Origin: CAYRHS01 sp964424125
GTDB taxonomy: Bacteria > Actinomycetota > Acidimicrobiia > IMCC26256 > JAOSJL01
Direction: 5' to 3'
NCBI GenBank assembly: GCA_964424125.1
Contig: CAYRHS010000016.1
Coordinates: 1 to 29,062 of the forward strand
DNA length: 29,062 bases
In this document: positions 22,680 to 29,062 of the stretch, piece after piece
Numbering within the stretch: the first letter of the stretch is position 1
Layout of the letters: every line of letters starts with the position of its first letter
The notes under the pieces: generated by a model
Database searches by the model: none
The model's input: the letters and a program-made list of their open reading frames with translations, nothing else
Told to the model about the DNA's origin: nothing
Position numbers and translations under genes: made by a program

Positions 22680-23386
22680 TCGTGCACCAGTACCGCGACG
22701 TCGGCGAGCGACCGCACCCGGTCGACGTCGAGATGCGCGTTGAACCGGTGCGGGTCCATCAGCAACGGGCGGATCCCGGCGCGGCGTGCTCCCACGACGT
22801 CGATCGCGGGCATGTCGCCCACGTACCAGACCCGCTCCGCGGGGAGATCGAGCGCGAGGAGCGCCATCTCGAAGATGCGGGGATCGGGCTTCATCACGCC
22901 GACCTGGCCGGAGTCGATCACCGTCTCGACCTCGACGCCGGGACCGGGCCCGAGCTGGAGGACCTCCTGGTCGCGCAGGCGTGCGCCGACGTCGCCGTCC
23001 GCGTTCGATACGACCCCGAGGCGCACTCCTGTCGCGGCCAGCACGCGCAGCCCCTCGGTCGAGCCCGGGATGACGCGCCGCCAGATCGCGGCGGTCGAGA
23101 ACTCGCTCTCGAGATGCTCCTTGGCCTCTGCCCGTAGCTCGTCGGTCACCTCGAGCTCGGCGACGTAGGCGTCCAGGTAGGCGGTCCACATGTCGCGCCA
23201 GCGGAGCTCGCCCTCGTAGTCGGGGCCGAAGCGGGCTGCACCGGCGTAGTGCGCCCGGTCCAGCCGTCTGCGCTCGCAGTCGAAGCCGACACGGCGCAGC
23301 GCTCCCACGATGACGTCGTGGTCGGGGAGGTGGAAGATCCCGCCCGCGTCGAGCAGCACTGCGTCAGGTGGACCGTCTTGTGACAT
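22676..23386 (-). CDS. HAD-superfamily hydrolase
   Basis: The 236-aa product has HAD motif I as LLDAGGIF (Asp13), a helical cap (about 20-105), motif II GVVSNADG, motif III KPDPRIF and motif IV YVGDMPAIDVVGARRAG. The pattern is that of small-molecule phosphatases of the HAD-IA type (phosphoglycolate or haloacid dehalogenase-like). The general-acid aspartate of motif I (DxD) is Gly (DAG), a common variant in this subgroup that often still hydrolyses phosphate or other leaving groups. The start is ATG 23386; a longer reading to 23632 would run antisense through the aminotransferase. It is divergent from alaC. Substrate unknown. Confidence 0.85.
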   Translation of the reverse strand: MSQDGPPDAVLLDAGGIFHLPDHDVIVGALRRVGFDCERRRLDRAHYAGAARFGPDYEGELRWRDMWTAYLDAYVAELEVTDELRAEAKEHLESEFSTAAIWRRVIPGSTEGLRVLAATGVRLGVVSNADGDVGARLRDQEVLQLGPGPGVEVETVIDSGQVGVMKPDPRIFEMALLALDLPAERVWYVGDMPAIDVVGARRAGIRPLLMDPHRFNAHLDVDRVRSLADVAVLVHE

Positions 23387-23421
23387 GCGGATCGCATGGT
23401 AACGACGGCGAATCGCCCGGG

Positions 23422-23447
23422 GGTACCGAAAACGCCTCTGGTACCGT
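23422..23447 (+). promoter_or_regulatory. alaC leaderless promoter with direct repeat
   Basis: GGTACCG occurs twice, at 23422-23428 and 23440-23446, 18 bases apart. TACCGT (23442-23447) inside the second copy is a TAnnnT box six bases before ATG 23454. The transcript probably starts at the ATG, with no ribosome binding site. The repeat could be a regulator site shared with the divergent HAD gene. Confidence 0.4.
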
Positions 23448-23453
23448 GCCGCG

Positions 23454-24629
23454 ATGGAGTTTCGACGCATCGGCGACCTCCCGCCGTACGTCTTCACCAC
23501 GATCGACGCGCTCAAGGTCGAGGGTCGCCGCGCCGGCGAGGACGTCATCGACCTGGGATTCGGCAATCCCGACATCCCGTCGCCCGGCGTCGCCGTCGAG
23601 AAGCTCGGTGAGGCCGTTCGCAACCCGCGCAACCACCGCTACTCGACCAGCCGGGGCATCCCGCGCCTGCGCGAGGCGGTGAGCGGCCGCTACCGCGAGG
23701 TCTTCGACGTCACCCTCGACCCCGAGACCGAGATCTGCGCCACGATCGGCGCCAAGGAGGGTTTCTCGCATCTCATGTGGGTCCTGGTGGGTCCCGGTGA
23801 CGTGGCCTTCGTCCCCAGTCCTTCCTACCCGATTCACATCTGGGGGCCCGTGCTCGCGGGCGCCGACGTGCGCCAGGTGCGTCTCGGGCCGGAGCAGGAC
23901 TTCCTCGGCAACCTCCACCACGCGTTCGAGGAGTCGTGGCCGCGGCCGCGGGTGATCGTGCTGTCGTTCCCGCACAATCCCACGACCGCGTGCGTCGATC
24001 TCGACTTCATGACGCACATGGTGGACTTCGCCCGCGAGCACGACGTCCTGCTCGTACACGATTTCGCCTACGCCGATCTCGGTTTCGACGGCTACCAGCC
24101 ACCGTCGATCCTCCAGGCGCCGGGCGCCAAGGACGTCGCGGTCGAGCTCTACTCGCTGACCAAGTCGTTCTCCATGGCCGGGTGGCGCATGGGCTTCGCG
24201 CTGGGGAACGCCGAGGTGATCGCTGCCCTCTACAAGCTCAAGTCGTACCTCGACTACGGCAGCTTCCAGCCGATCCAGATCGCGGCCACCGTCGCCATGC
24301 GCGACGCGCCCGAGTACCCGGCCGAGGTGAACGAGATCTACCGGAGTCGGCGCGACACGCTCTGCGACGGCCTGACGCGTGCGGGGTGGCCGGTCGAGCG
24401 GCCGAAGGGGACGATGTTCGTCTGGGCGCCGATCCCCGCGCCCTACGTCGAGATGGGCAGCCTGGAGTTCTCGGTCATGCTCGTGAAGGAGGCGAAGGTC
24501 GCGGTCTCACCCGGCGTGGGCTTCGGTCCGGGGGGCGAGGGGTACGTGCGCTTCGCTCTGGTCGAGAACGAGCAGCGCATCGCCCAGGCGGTTCGCCACA
24601 TCCGCCGCGCGCTCCGGAAGCTGGGCTGA
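23454..24629 (+). CDS. alaC: alanine-forming aminotransferase, AlaC-like
   Basis: The 391-aa fold-type I aminotransferase resembles E. coli AlaC from end to end: EFRRIGDLPPYVF, DLGFGNPDIPSP, YSTSRGIPRLREAVS, TIGAKEGFSHLMW, PSYPIHIWG, FPHNPTTACVDL, VHDFAYADL, SLTKSFSMAGWRMGF (PLP Lys237), KSYLDYGSFQPIQIAA and VSPGVGFGPGGEGYVRFALVENEQR. It transfers an amino group to pyruvate from glutamate, or the reverse. Some homologues act on other 2-oxo acids, so substrate breadth is not certain. ATG 23454 appears leaderless. It stands alone between a divergent HAD gene and a convergent TetR gene. Confidence 0.88.
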   Translation: MEFRRIGDLPPYVFTTIDALKVEGRRAGEDVIDLGFGNPDIPSPGVAVEKLGEAVRNPRNHRYSTSRGIPRLREAVSGRYREVFDVTLDPETEICATIGAKEGFSHLMWVLVGPGDVAFVPSPSYPIHIWGPVLAGADVRQVRLGPEQDFLGNLHHAFEESWPRPRVIVLSFPHNPTTACVDLDFMTHMVDFAREHDVLLVHDFAYADLGFDGYQPPSILQAPGAKDVAVELYSLTKSFSMAGWRMGFALGNAEVIAALYKLKSYLDYGSFQPIQIAATVAMRDAPEYPAEVNEIYRSRRDTLCDGLTRAGWPVERPKGTMFVWAPIPAPYVEMGSLEFSVMLVKEAKVAVSPGVGFGPGGEGYVRFALVENEQRIAQAVRHIRRALRKLG

Positions 24630-24649
24630 CCTCGCGTACCGACGCGGGG
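24630..24649. terminator. stem-loop between alaC and the TetR gene
   Basis: CCTCGCG (24630-24636) and CGCGGGG (24643-24649) pair over seven positions with one G-T wobble around a 6-base loop, directly after the alaC stop and before the convergent tetR stop at 24659. There is no T-tract. Confidence 0.45.
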
Positions 24650-24658
24650 CGCCAAAGC

Positions 24659-25261
24659 TCAGCCGACCCCCTTCCGCTCCCCGGTGATGCCGTGGAGGCA
24701 GAACGCGACCGCGACGTCGGCCACGTCCTCGACCGGCTGGTCCCGCTGCACGAGGTAGACGCGGGTGAGTTGGCCGACCACGCCGAGGAGCGCCTGGGCG
24801 AGCGCCTCGGGGTCGCGGTCGGGGATGCGGCCTTCGACGATCGCCTCCTTGACGTGGCGGGTCGTGTCGGTGACGGCCACGTCCCGGCTCTCGCGCAGCA
24901 CGGGCGCGAACCGTTCCTCGGCGGCCGCCTGCTCGAGGAGCCGGAGATGGTCGCGGTGCTCGTCGAACCACGAGACCGTGGCGCGGATCCCGAGCTCGAT
25001 TCGGCGGATCGGGTCCGGCTCCTCGGCGATCGCGGCTTGCTGGCGCCGGCGCAGGTCGTGGTGGGCGGCGCGCAGGATCTCGCTGAAGAGTTCGTCCTTG
25101 CTGGAGAAGTACCAGTAGAAGACGCCCTTGCCGACGCCGACGGCGGCCACGACGTCGGCGACCGACGTCGAGTGGTACCCGCGGGCGGCGAAGCGCTCGG
25201 CGGCGGCGGCGAGCAGCTCGACGCGCGGCGGGCGCCCCCGCGGCGTCAGTAGGCGGCGCAT
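24659..25261 (-). CDS. TetR-family transcriptional regulator
   Basis: The 200-aa product has an N-terminal TetR helix-turn-helix (about 13-60: AAAERFAARGYHSTSVADVVAAVGVGKGVFYWYFSSKDELF), followed by an all-helical ligand domain. The FYWYF spelling is typical of regulators of lipid or acyl-CoA genes, though this does not fix the ligand. The start is ATG 25261. A perfect palindrome (25282-25297) lies 20 bp upstream, between it and the divergent plsC, and includes a TTGACC -35 with TACCGT 17 bases on. Autorepression and control of plsC are likely. Nothing ties it to the KstR-like sites, whose sequence differs. Confidence 0.9.
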   Translation of the reverse strand: MRRLLTPRGRPPRVELLAAAAERFAARGYHSTSVADVVAAVGVGKGVFYWYFSSKDELFSEILRAAHHDLRRRQQAAIAEEPDPIRRIELGIRATVSWFDEHRDHLRLLEQAAAEERFAPVLRESRDVAVTDTTRHVKEAIVEGRIPDRDPEALAQALLGVVGQLTRVYLVQRDQPVEDVADVAVAFCLHGITGERKGVG

Positions 25262-25281
25262 CGGGAGGACGGTACGGATCG

Positions 25282-25297
25282 TTGACCGCGCGGTCAA
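25282..25297. promoter_or_regulatory. perfect palindrome, TetR operator candidate
   Basis: TTGACCGCGCGGTCAA is identical to its reverse complement. It lies between divergent tetR (ATG 25261) and plsC (ATG 25346). On the minus strand its TTGACC works as a -35 with TACCGT (25274-25269) as -10, so binding would block the tetR promoter. Confidence 0.7.
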
Positions 25298-25332
25298 GAG
25301 GGGAGCCACGGGCCCGGCGAGGCGCAGGCGCG

Positions 25333-25338
25333 TAGGCT
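25333..25338 (+). promoter_or_regulatory. putative -10 box of plsC
   Basis: TAGGCT ends seven bases before ATG 25346, so a leaderless transcript is likely; no Shine-Dalgarno is visible. The palindrome at 25282-25297 lies about 35 bases further upstream. Confidence 0.4.
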
Positions 25339-25345
25339 GGCAGCG

Positions 25346-26122
25346 ATGCCGAGCACGCAGGGATCGCTGCTTGCCTACCGCGCGATCAAGACCGTGCTGG
25401 TCCCGGTGCTGCGCTTCGCCTACCGCTTCGACGTCGAAGGGCGCGAACGTGTGCCCGACCACGGTCCCGTCATCCTCGCTGCGAACCACCGTTCGTTCCT
25501 CGACTCGATCTTCCTCCCGTCGGTCGTGCGCCGCCGGGTCACGTTCGTGGCCAAGGCGGACTACTTCGACGATCCGAGAACGGCGTGGTTCTTTCATTCG
25601 GTGGGTCAGATCCCGATCCGGCGTGAGGGCGGCAGCGCCAGCGAGCGGGCGCTCGCGTCCGCCCAGGACGTCCTCGAGGCGGGGGGCGTGTTCGCGATCT
25701 ACCCCGAGGGGACGCGAACTCGTGACGGCTACCTGCACCGGGGCCACACGGGATTCGCCCGACTCTCCTGCCGTACGGGCGCACCGGTCATCCCTGTCGG
25801 GATGATCGGCACCGACGAGATCCAGCCGGTGGACCGACGGGTCCCGCACGCCTTTCGAACCGTCCGCATCAAGTTCGGGCAGCCGATCGATCCGTCACGC
25901 TACGCGGGGAGCGACGAGCGCCTGGCGTGCCGGCAGTTCGCCGACGAGGTGATGTTCGAGATCCGCGAGATGACCGGGTACGAGTACCTCGACACTTACG
26001 CCACGCGAGCGGCCGAGGGCATCCCCGCGGAGCCGGCGCAGGTCGGGGAGCCGGAGCCGGTCGACGGGAACGGCCAGCGATCCGAGGCAGGCGAGCGTAC
26101 CGAGCCGGTTCCGTCAGGCTGA
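25346..26122 (+). CDS. plsC: PlsC-like 1-acylglycerol-3-phosphate acyltransferase
   Basis: The 258-aa product has the acyltransferase motifs NHRSFLD (His48, Asp53), the VGQIPIRREGG block and YPEGTRTRDG (119-127). It transfers an acyl group from acyl-CoA or acyl-ACP to a lysophosphatidate-like acceptor at the membrane face. The C-terminal tail (about 220-258) is low-complexity, rich in Glu, Pro and Gly, and probably disordered. M. tuberculosis Rv2182c, a similar enzyme, sits beside the ArsA-like Rv2184c; here the equivalents are 15 kb apart. It is divergent from tetR and overlaps the stop of glpK by nine bases. Confidence 0.87.
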   Translation: MPSTQGSLLAYRAIKTVLVPVLRFAYRFDVEGRERVPDHGPVILAANHRSFLDSIFLPSVVRRRVTFVAKADYFDDPRTAWFFHSVGQIPIRREGGSASERALASAQDVLEAGGVFAIYPEGTRTRDGYLHRGHTGFARLSCRTGAPVIPVGMIGTDEIQPVDRRVPHAFRTVRIKFGQPIDPSRYAGSDERLACRQFADEVMFEIREMTGYEYLDTYATRAAEGIPAEPAQVGEPEPVDGNGQRSEAGERTEPVPSG

Positions 26123-27604
26123 CGCCCAGCCGCGTGCGCGTTCCACCGCGCGGTGCCACTCGGCGACCCGGTGGTCCAGGTCCGAGCGCGGACCGGACGG
26201 CTCGAAGGTCGCCTCGGCCTGCCACGCGCGCGCGGCTTCCTCGGGCGACGACCACACGCCCTCGGCGAGGCCGGCGAGGAACGCGGCGCCGAGCGCGGTC
26301 GTCTCCTGCACAGTTGCGCGTCGCACGGGGATCCCGAGCAGGTCGGCCTGGAACCGACCCAGCAGGTCCATCACGCTCGCGCCGCCGTCGACGCGTAGCT
26401 CCGAGGGGTGCGTCCCCGTCGCGGCCACGATGGCGTCGAGCACGTCACGAGTCTGGAAGGCCATAGCCTCGACCGTGGCACGGGCGAGGTGGGCCCGGGT
26501 CGTCCCGCGCGTGAGGCCGGTGATCGTGCCGCGCGCGTACGGGTCCCAGTACGGCGAGCCCAGGCCGGTGAACGCGGGGACGAAGTAGACGCCACCGGTG
26601 TCCTCGACCGACGCGGCCAGCGGACCGGTCTCGGCTGCCTCGTCGATGAGGCCGAGGCCGTCGCGCAACCACTGGATCGCCGCGCCGGTGACGAAGATCG
26701 CGCCTTCCATCGCGTACGAAAGCTCGTCGCCGAGGTCCCAGGCCACGGTCGTGAGGAGACCCTCGGCGGGGTCGGGGATGTGGGGGCCGAGGTTGGTGAG
26801 GACGAACGAACCCGTCCCGTAGGTGTTCTTGGTCATCCCCGGCTCGAAGCACGCCTGGCCGAAGAGCGCGGCCTGTTGGTCGCCGGCGATCCCGCTCACA
26901 GGGACCGAGAGCCCGGCGGCGCGCTCGGGCGCCGTCGTACCGAACCGGCCGGCGCTCGGGCGCAGCTCCGGGAGCAGCCGGGTGGGGATCCCGAATCGGG
27001 CGCACAGCTCGGGCGACCAGTCGCGTTGGCCCAGGTCGTAGAGCATCGTGCGGGACGCGTTCGACGGCTCGGTGACGTGGATCCCGCCGTCCGCTCCGCC
27101 CGTCAGTTGGTACACGAGCCAGGAATCGACGGTACCCGCCGCCGTCTGCGGCCCGGGCTCCACCCCACCCTCGCCGAGCAGCCACTCGAGCTTGGTCGCC
27201 GAGAAGTACGGGTCGAGCACGAGACCCGTGCGGCGTCGGATCTCCGGCTCCACGCCCTCGGCGCGCAGTTCGTCGCAACGGGCGGCGGTGCGGCGGTCCT
27301 GCCAGACGATCGCCCGGTGCAGGGGTCGCCCGCTGCCGCGGTCCCAGACGACGACGGTCTCCCGCTGGTCGGTGATCCCGATGGCGGTGACGGTCTCGCC
27401 CGCTTCGTCGAGCCGCTTGGCGACCTCGGCCAACGTCGTCACCGTGGCGTCCCAGATGTCGTCGGGGTCGTGCTCCACCCATCCGGGCCGAGGGAAATGT
27501 TGCGTGAACTCGCGGTACGACATCGCGACCGGGCGGCACGCCGCGTCGAAGGCCATCGTCCGTACGCCGGTCGTCCCGGCGTCGATCGCGAGTGCTACGG
27601 CCAT
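26114..27604 (-). CDS. glpK: glycerol kinase
   Basis: The 496-aa FGGY-family product has ALAIDAGTTGVRTMAFD, GITDQRETVVVWDR, AIVWQDRRTA, KNTYGTGSFVLTN, YAMEGAIFVTGAAIQWLRDGL, GLGSPYWDPYARGTITGLTRGT and RVDGGASVMDLLGRFQADLLGIPV, as in glycerol kinase. It phosphorylates glycerol to glycerol-3-phosphate with ATP. ATG 27604 has AGAGGA five bases upstream; an in-frame upstream extension to 27670 adds no conserved sequence and is rejected. No glpF or glpD is nearby. It is divergent from the phosphofructokinase gene. With plsC next door, a glycerolipid link is conceivable. Confidence 0.92.
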   Translation of the reverse strand: MAVALAIDAGTTGVRTMAFDAACRPVAMSYREFTQHFPRPGWVEHDPDDIWDATVTTLAEVAKRLDEAGETVTAIGITDQRETVVVWDRGSGRPLHRAIVWQDRRTAARCDELRAEGVEPEIRRRTGLVLDPYFSATKLEWLLGEGGVEPGPQTAAGTVDSWLVYQLTGGADGGIHVTEPSNASRTMLYDLGQRDWSPELCARFGIPTRLLPELRPSAGRFGTTAPERAAGLSVPVSGIAGDQQAALFGQACFEPGMTKNTYGTGSFVLTNLGPHIPDPAEGLLTTVAWDLGDELSYAMEGAIFVTGAAIQWLRDGLGLIDEAAETGPLAASVEDTGGVYFVPAFTGLGSPYWDPYARGTITGLTRGTTRAHLARATVEAMAFQTRDVLDAIVAATGTHPSELRVDGGASVMDLLGRFQADLLGIPVRRATVQETTALGAAFLAGLAEGVWSSPEEAARAWQAEATFEPSGPRSDLDHRVAEWHRAVERARGWASA

Positions 27605-27690
27605 GTGAATCCTCTTCCCCCGCTTGGACAGTCGGCGGCCGGCGGACAACCCTACCGACGGCATTCCCACGCACAGTTTCGGGAGGAGCG

Positions 27691-28716
27691 ATGCGCATCG
27701 GCGTCCTGACGGGCGGCGGTGACTGTCCGGGCCTCAACGCGGTCATCCGCGCCATCGTCCGCAAGGGCGAGGGCTTCCATGGCCACGAGCTCGTCGGCTT
27801 CCGCCACGGCTGGCGCGGCCTCGTCGAGGACGAGACGCGGGAGCTGACCCTCACGACGACCCGCGGGATCCTGCATCTCGGAGGAACGATGCTCGGGACC
27901 TCGCGGACCAACCCCTACAAGACCGAGGACGGCGTGCAGCGCGTGCTCGACGCGTTGGAGCGCGAGCGCATCGACGCGCTCATCCCGATCGGGGGTGAGG
28001 ATACGCTCGGCGTCGCGGCCAAGCTCAAGACGGAAGGCGTCGACCTGGTCGGCGTCCCGAAGACGATCGACAACGACGTGTCCGGGACCGACTTCACCTT
28101 CGGCTTCCAGACCGCGGTCCAGATCGCGACCGACGCGATCGACCGCCTCCACTCCACGGCCGAGAGCCACGACCGGGTCATGGTGGTCGAGGTCATGGGG
28201 CGCCACGCGGGCTGGATCGCGTTGTATTCGGGGATCGCGGGTGGCGCGGACGTCGTCCTCGTCCCGGAGTGGCCCTTCGACGTGGAAGAGGTGTGCCGGC
28301 GTCTCGAGCATCGCCACCGCAACGCCGACTTCTCGATCGTCGTCGTGGCCGAGGGGGCCACCCCCAAGGAGGGCGATTTCGCGCTCGCGACGGCCGATCG
28401 GGACGAGTTCGGTCACGTCCGCCTCGGCGGCATCGCGGGGGTCCTGAGCAGGGAGATCGAGGGTCGCACCGGCTTCGAGACGCGGGAGACCACGCTGGGT
28501 CACATCCTGCGCGGCGGCACCCCGACGGCCTTCGACCGCGTGCTGGCCACCCGCTACGGGATCGGTGCGATCGACGCGGTCGACGCGGGCGACTTCGGCA
28601 CGATGGTCGCGTTGCAGGGCAACGAGATCGTCTGCATCCCGATCGAATCCGGCGTCGGTGAGCTGAAGACGATCGACCCCGCGCTCTTCGACGTGGCCTC
28701 GATGTTCTTCGGCTGA
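27691..28716 (+). CDS. pfp: 6-phosphofructokinase, residues of the pyrophosphate-dependent type
   Basis: The 341-aa product has the PFK fold motifs TGGGDCPGLNAVIR, PIGGEDTLGVAAKL, PKTIDNDVSGTDFTFGFQTA, EVMGRHAGWIAL and RGGTPTAFDRVLATRYG. In E. coli numbering, which matches this sequence exactly, residue 104 is Asp and 124 is Lys. ATP-dependent enzymes have Gly at both, PPi-dependent ones Asp and Lys. The enzyme therefore probably uses pyrophosphate and works reversibly between fructose-6-phosphate and the 1,6-bisphosphate, although some actinobacterial ATP enzymes share part of this pattern. ATG 27691 has GGGAGGAGCG just upstream. It is followed by a hairpin and tesB. Confidence 0.88.
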   Translation: MRIGVLTGGGDCPGLNAVIRAIVRKGEGFHGHELVGFRHGWRGLVEDETRELTLTTTRGILHLGGTMLGTSRTNPYKTEDGVQRVLDALERERIDALIPIGGEDTLGVAAKLKTEGVDLVGVPKTIDNDVSGTDFTFGFQTAVQIATDAIDRLHSTAESHDRVMVVEVMGRHAGWIALYSGIAGGADVVLVPEWPFDVEEVCRRLEHRHRNADFSIVVVAEGATPKEGDFALATADRDEFGHVRLGGIAGVLSREIEGRTGFETRETTLGHILRGGTPTAFDRVLATRYGIGAIDAVDAGDFGTMVALQGNEIVCIPIESGVGELKTIDPALFDVASMFFG

Positions 28717-28729
28717 GTCGCCGGCTTCT

Positions 28730-28749
28730 CCGGGGCGTGAGCGTCCCGG
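28730..28749 (+). terminator. stem-loop downstream of the phosphofructokinase gene
   Basis: CCGGGGCG (28730-28737) and CGTCCCGG (28742-28749) pair over eight positions with one G-T wobble and a TGAG tetraloop, starting 13 bases after the stop. There is no T-tract, but position and stability fit a GC-type terminator before the tesB promoter. Confidence 0.5.
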
Positions 28750-28758
28750 GGTCGCCGA

Positions 28759-28764
28759 TACGAT
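28759..28764 (+). promoter_or_regulatory. putative -10 box of tesB
   Basis: TACGAT ends seven bases before GTG 28772, predicting a leaderless mRNA. It is the closest match to TATAAT among the boxes of this window, but no -35 is evident. Confidence 0.45.
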
Positions 28765-28771
28765 CCCGGGC

Positions 28772-29062
28772 GTGGGTACCGCGCTGGACGAGCTGCTGTC
28801 GCTGCTCGACGTCGAATCGCTCGAGGTCAACCTGTTCCGGGGGCTGAGCCCGGAGGAGGACACCCAGCGCGTCTTCGGCGGGCAGGTCGCGGGTCAGGCC
28901 CTCGTGGCGGCGGGCCGGACGGTCCCCGACGAGCGGCAGGTCCACTCGCTCCACGCCTATTTCCTGCGACCGGGCGACCCCGCGGTCCCGATCGTCTACG
29001 AGGTCGACCGCATCCGCGACGGGCGGAGCTTCAACACCCGCCGGGTCGTGGCCATCCAGCAC
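28772..29062 (+). CDS. tesB: acyl-CoA thioesterase II (TesB), 5' part
   Basis: The frame is open from GTG 28772 to the window end (97 codons). The first half of a TesB double-hotdog protein is visible: LLDVESLEVNLFRGLSPEE, RVFGGQVAGQALVAAGRTV, VHSLHAYFLRPGDPAVPIVYEVDRIRDGRSFNTRRVVAIQ. These are the standard TesB signatures, including VFGGQVxGQAL and HSLHxYFLRPGD. The second hotdog domain and the catalytic residues lie outside the window. It hydrolyses medium- to long-chain acyl-CoA. The start follows a TACGAT box by seven bases and has no Shine-Dalgarno. Confidence 0.9.
   Translation, partial: MGTALDELLSLLDVESLEVNLFRGLSPEEDTQRVFGGQVAGQALVAAGRTVPDERQVHSLHAYFLRPGDPAVPIVYEVDRIRDGRSFNTRRVVAIQH

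Noticed and set aside
23387..23632. N-terminal extension of the HAD protein
   Set aside because: It lies antisense to the alaC coding start, is Arg/Ser-rich as expected of a shadow frame, and HAD motif I normally lies near the N-terminus.
27624..27658. TTGGAC / TACCGA as a phosphofructokinase promoter
   Set aside because: The spacer is 23 bases, too long for a normal sigma-70-type promoter; no better pair was found.
1..29062. tRNA, rRNA, CRISPR arrays, transposases, phage or defence genes
   Set aside because: None was recognised by eye: no repeat-spacer pattern, no transposase or integrase motif. A covariance-model search for small RNAs was not possible here.

Overview
The window is very GC-rich and densely packed with genes, with frequent GTG starts and many ATGA, GTGA or TGATG junctions. 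A PimB'-type mannosyltransferase, several lipid-transfer (Ltp) thiolase-like proteins, a KshA-like Rieske oxygenase and leaderless-looking TAnnnT promoters point to an actinomycete (Actinomycetota). A deep lineage such as Acidimicrobiia would fit, but that is an inference. A 10-N gap at 7789-7798 shows this is a draft or metagenome-type scaffold. I saw no rRNA, tRNA, CRISPR array or insertion sequence. No gene-free stretch exceeds 300 bases.

Region 1 (1-4900): the 3' end of an unknown gene and a small basic protein (+). Facing them is a tight minus-strand operon reading NDP-forming acyl-CoA synthetase, PaaG-like crotonase, Ltp2-like aldolase/thiolase, DUF35 partner. An inverted repeat lies upstream of it. 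Region 2 (4950-12000): a two-TM protein (-), then a plus-strand run: FAD ferredoxin reductase with a probable CTG start, short crotonase, PimB' (split by the assembly gap), membrane protein, SRPBCC protein, ArsA-like ATPase, acidic protein, ROK kinase. The pimB/SRPBCC/ArsA part resembles the Rv2182c-Rv2188c neighbourhood of M. tuberculosis as I recall it.

Region 3 (11984-22395) is the most coherent part and looks like a sterol side-chain and ring catabolism locus. A minus operon (enoyl-CoA hydratase, hotdog thioesterase, S1P-lyase-like PLP enzyme) is divergent from a CYP125/142/124-type P450. Next come a secreted SGNH hydrolase (-), a FadD19-like ligase, a double OB-fold DUF35 protein, Ltp4, Ltp3 and a KshA-like oxygenase. 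This resembles the mycobacterial fadD19-echA19-cyp142-ltp4-ltp3-kshA region. Two KstR-like palindromes sharing AACGTGTTCT sit in matching promoters before the P450 and before fadD19, suggesting one TetR-type regulator controls both. No kstR-like gene is obvious here.

Region 4 (22380-29062): a membrane protein and a HAD phosphatase (-), AlaC-type aminotransferase (+), a TetR regulator (-) divergent from a PlsC acyltransferase (+) across a perfect palindrome, glycerol kinase (-), a phosphofructokinase with pyrophosphate-type residues (+), and the 5' part of a TesB thioesterase.

Working model (inference): the P450 oxidises a sterol side chain and FadD19 activates the acid to its CoA ester. Hydratases and Ltp/DUF35 aldolases then shorten the chain, and the Rieske enzyme attacks the ring. 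The novelty lies in local arrangement (Ltp2 operon with crotonase and separate DUF35, S1P-lyase-like enzyme in the regulon, zinc-less double OB protein) rather than in an obviously new class of system.
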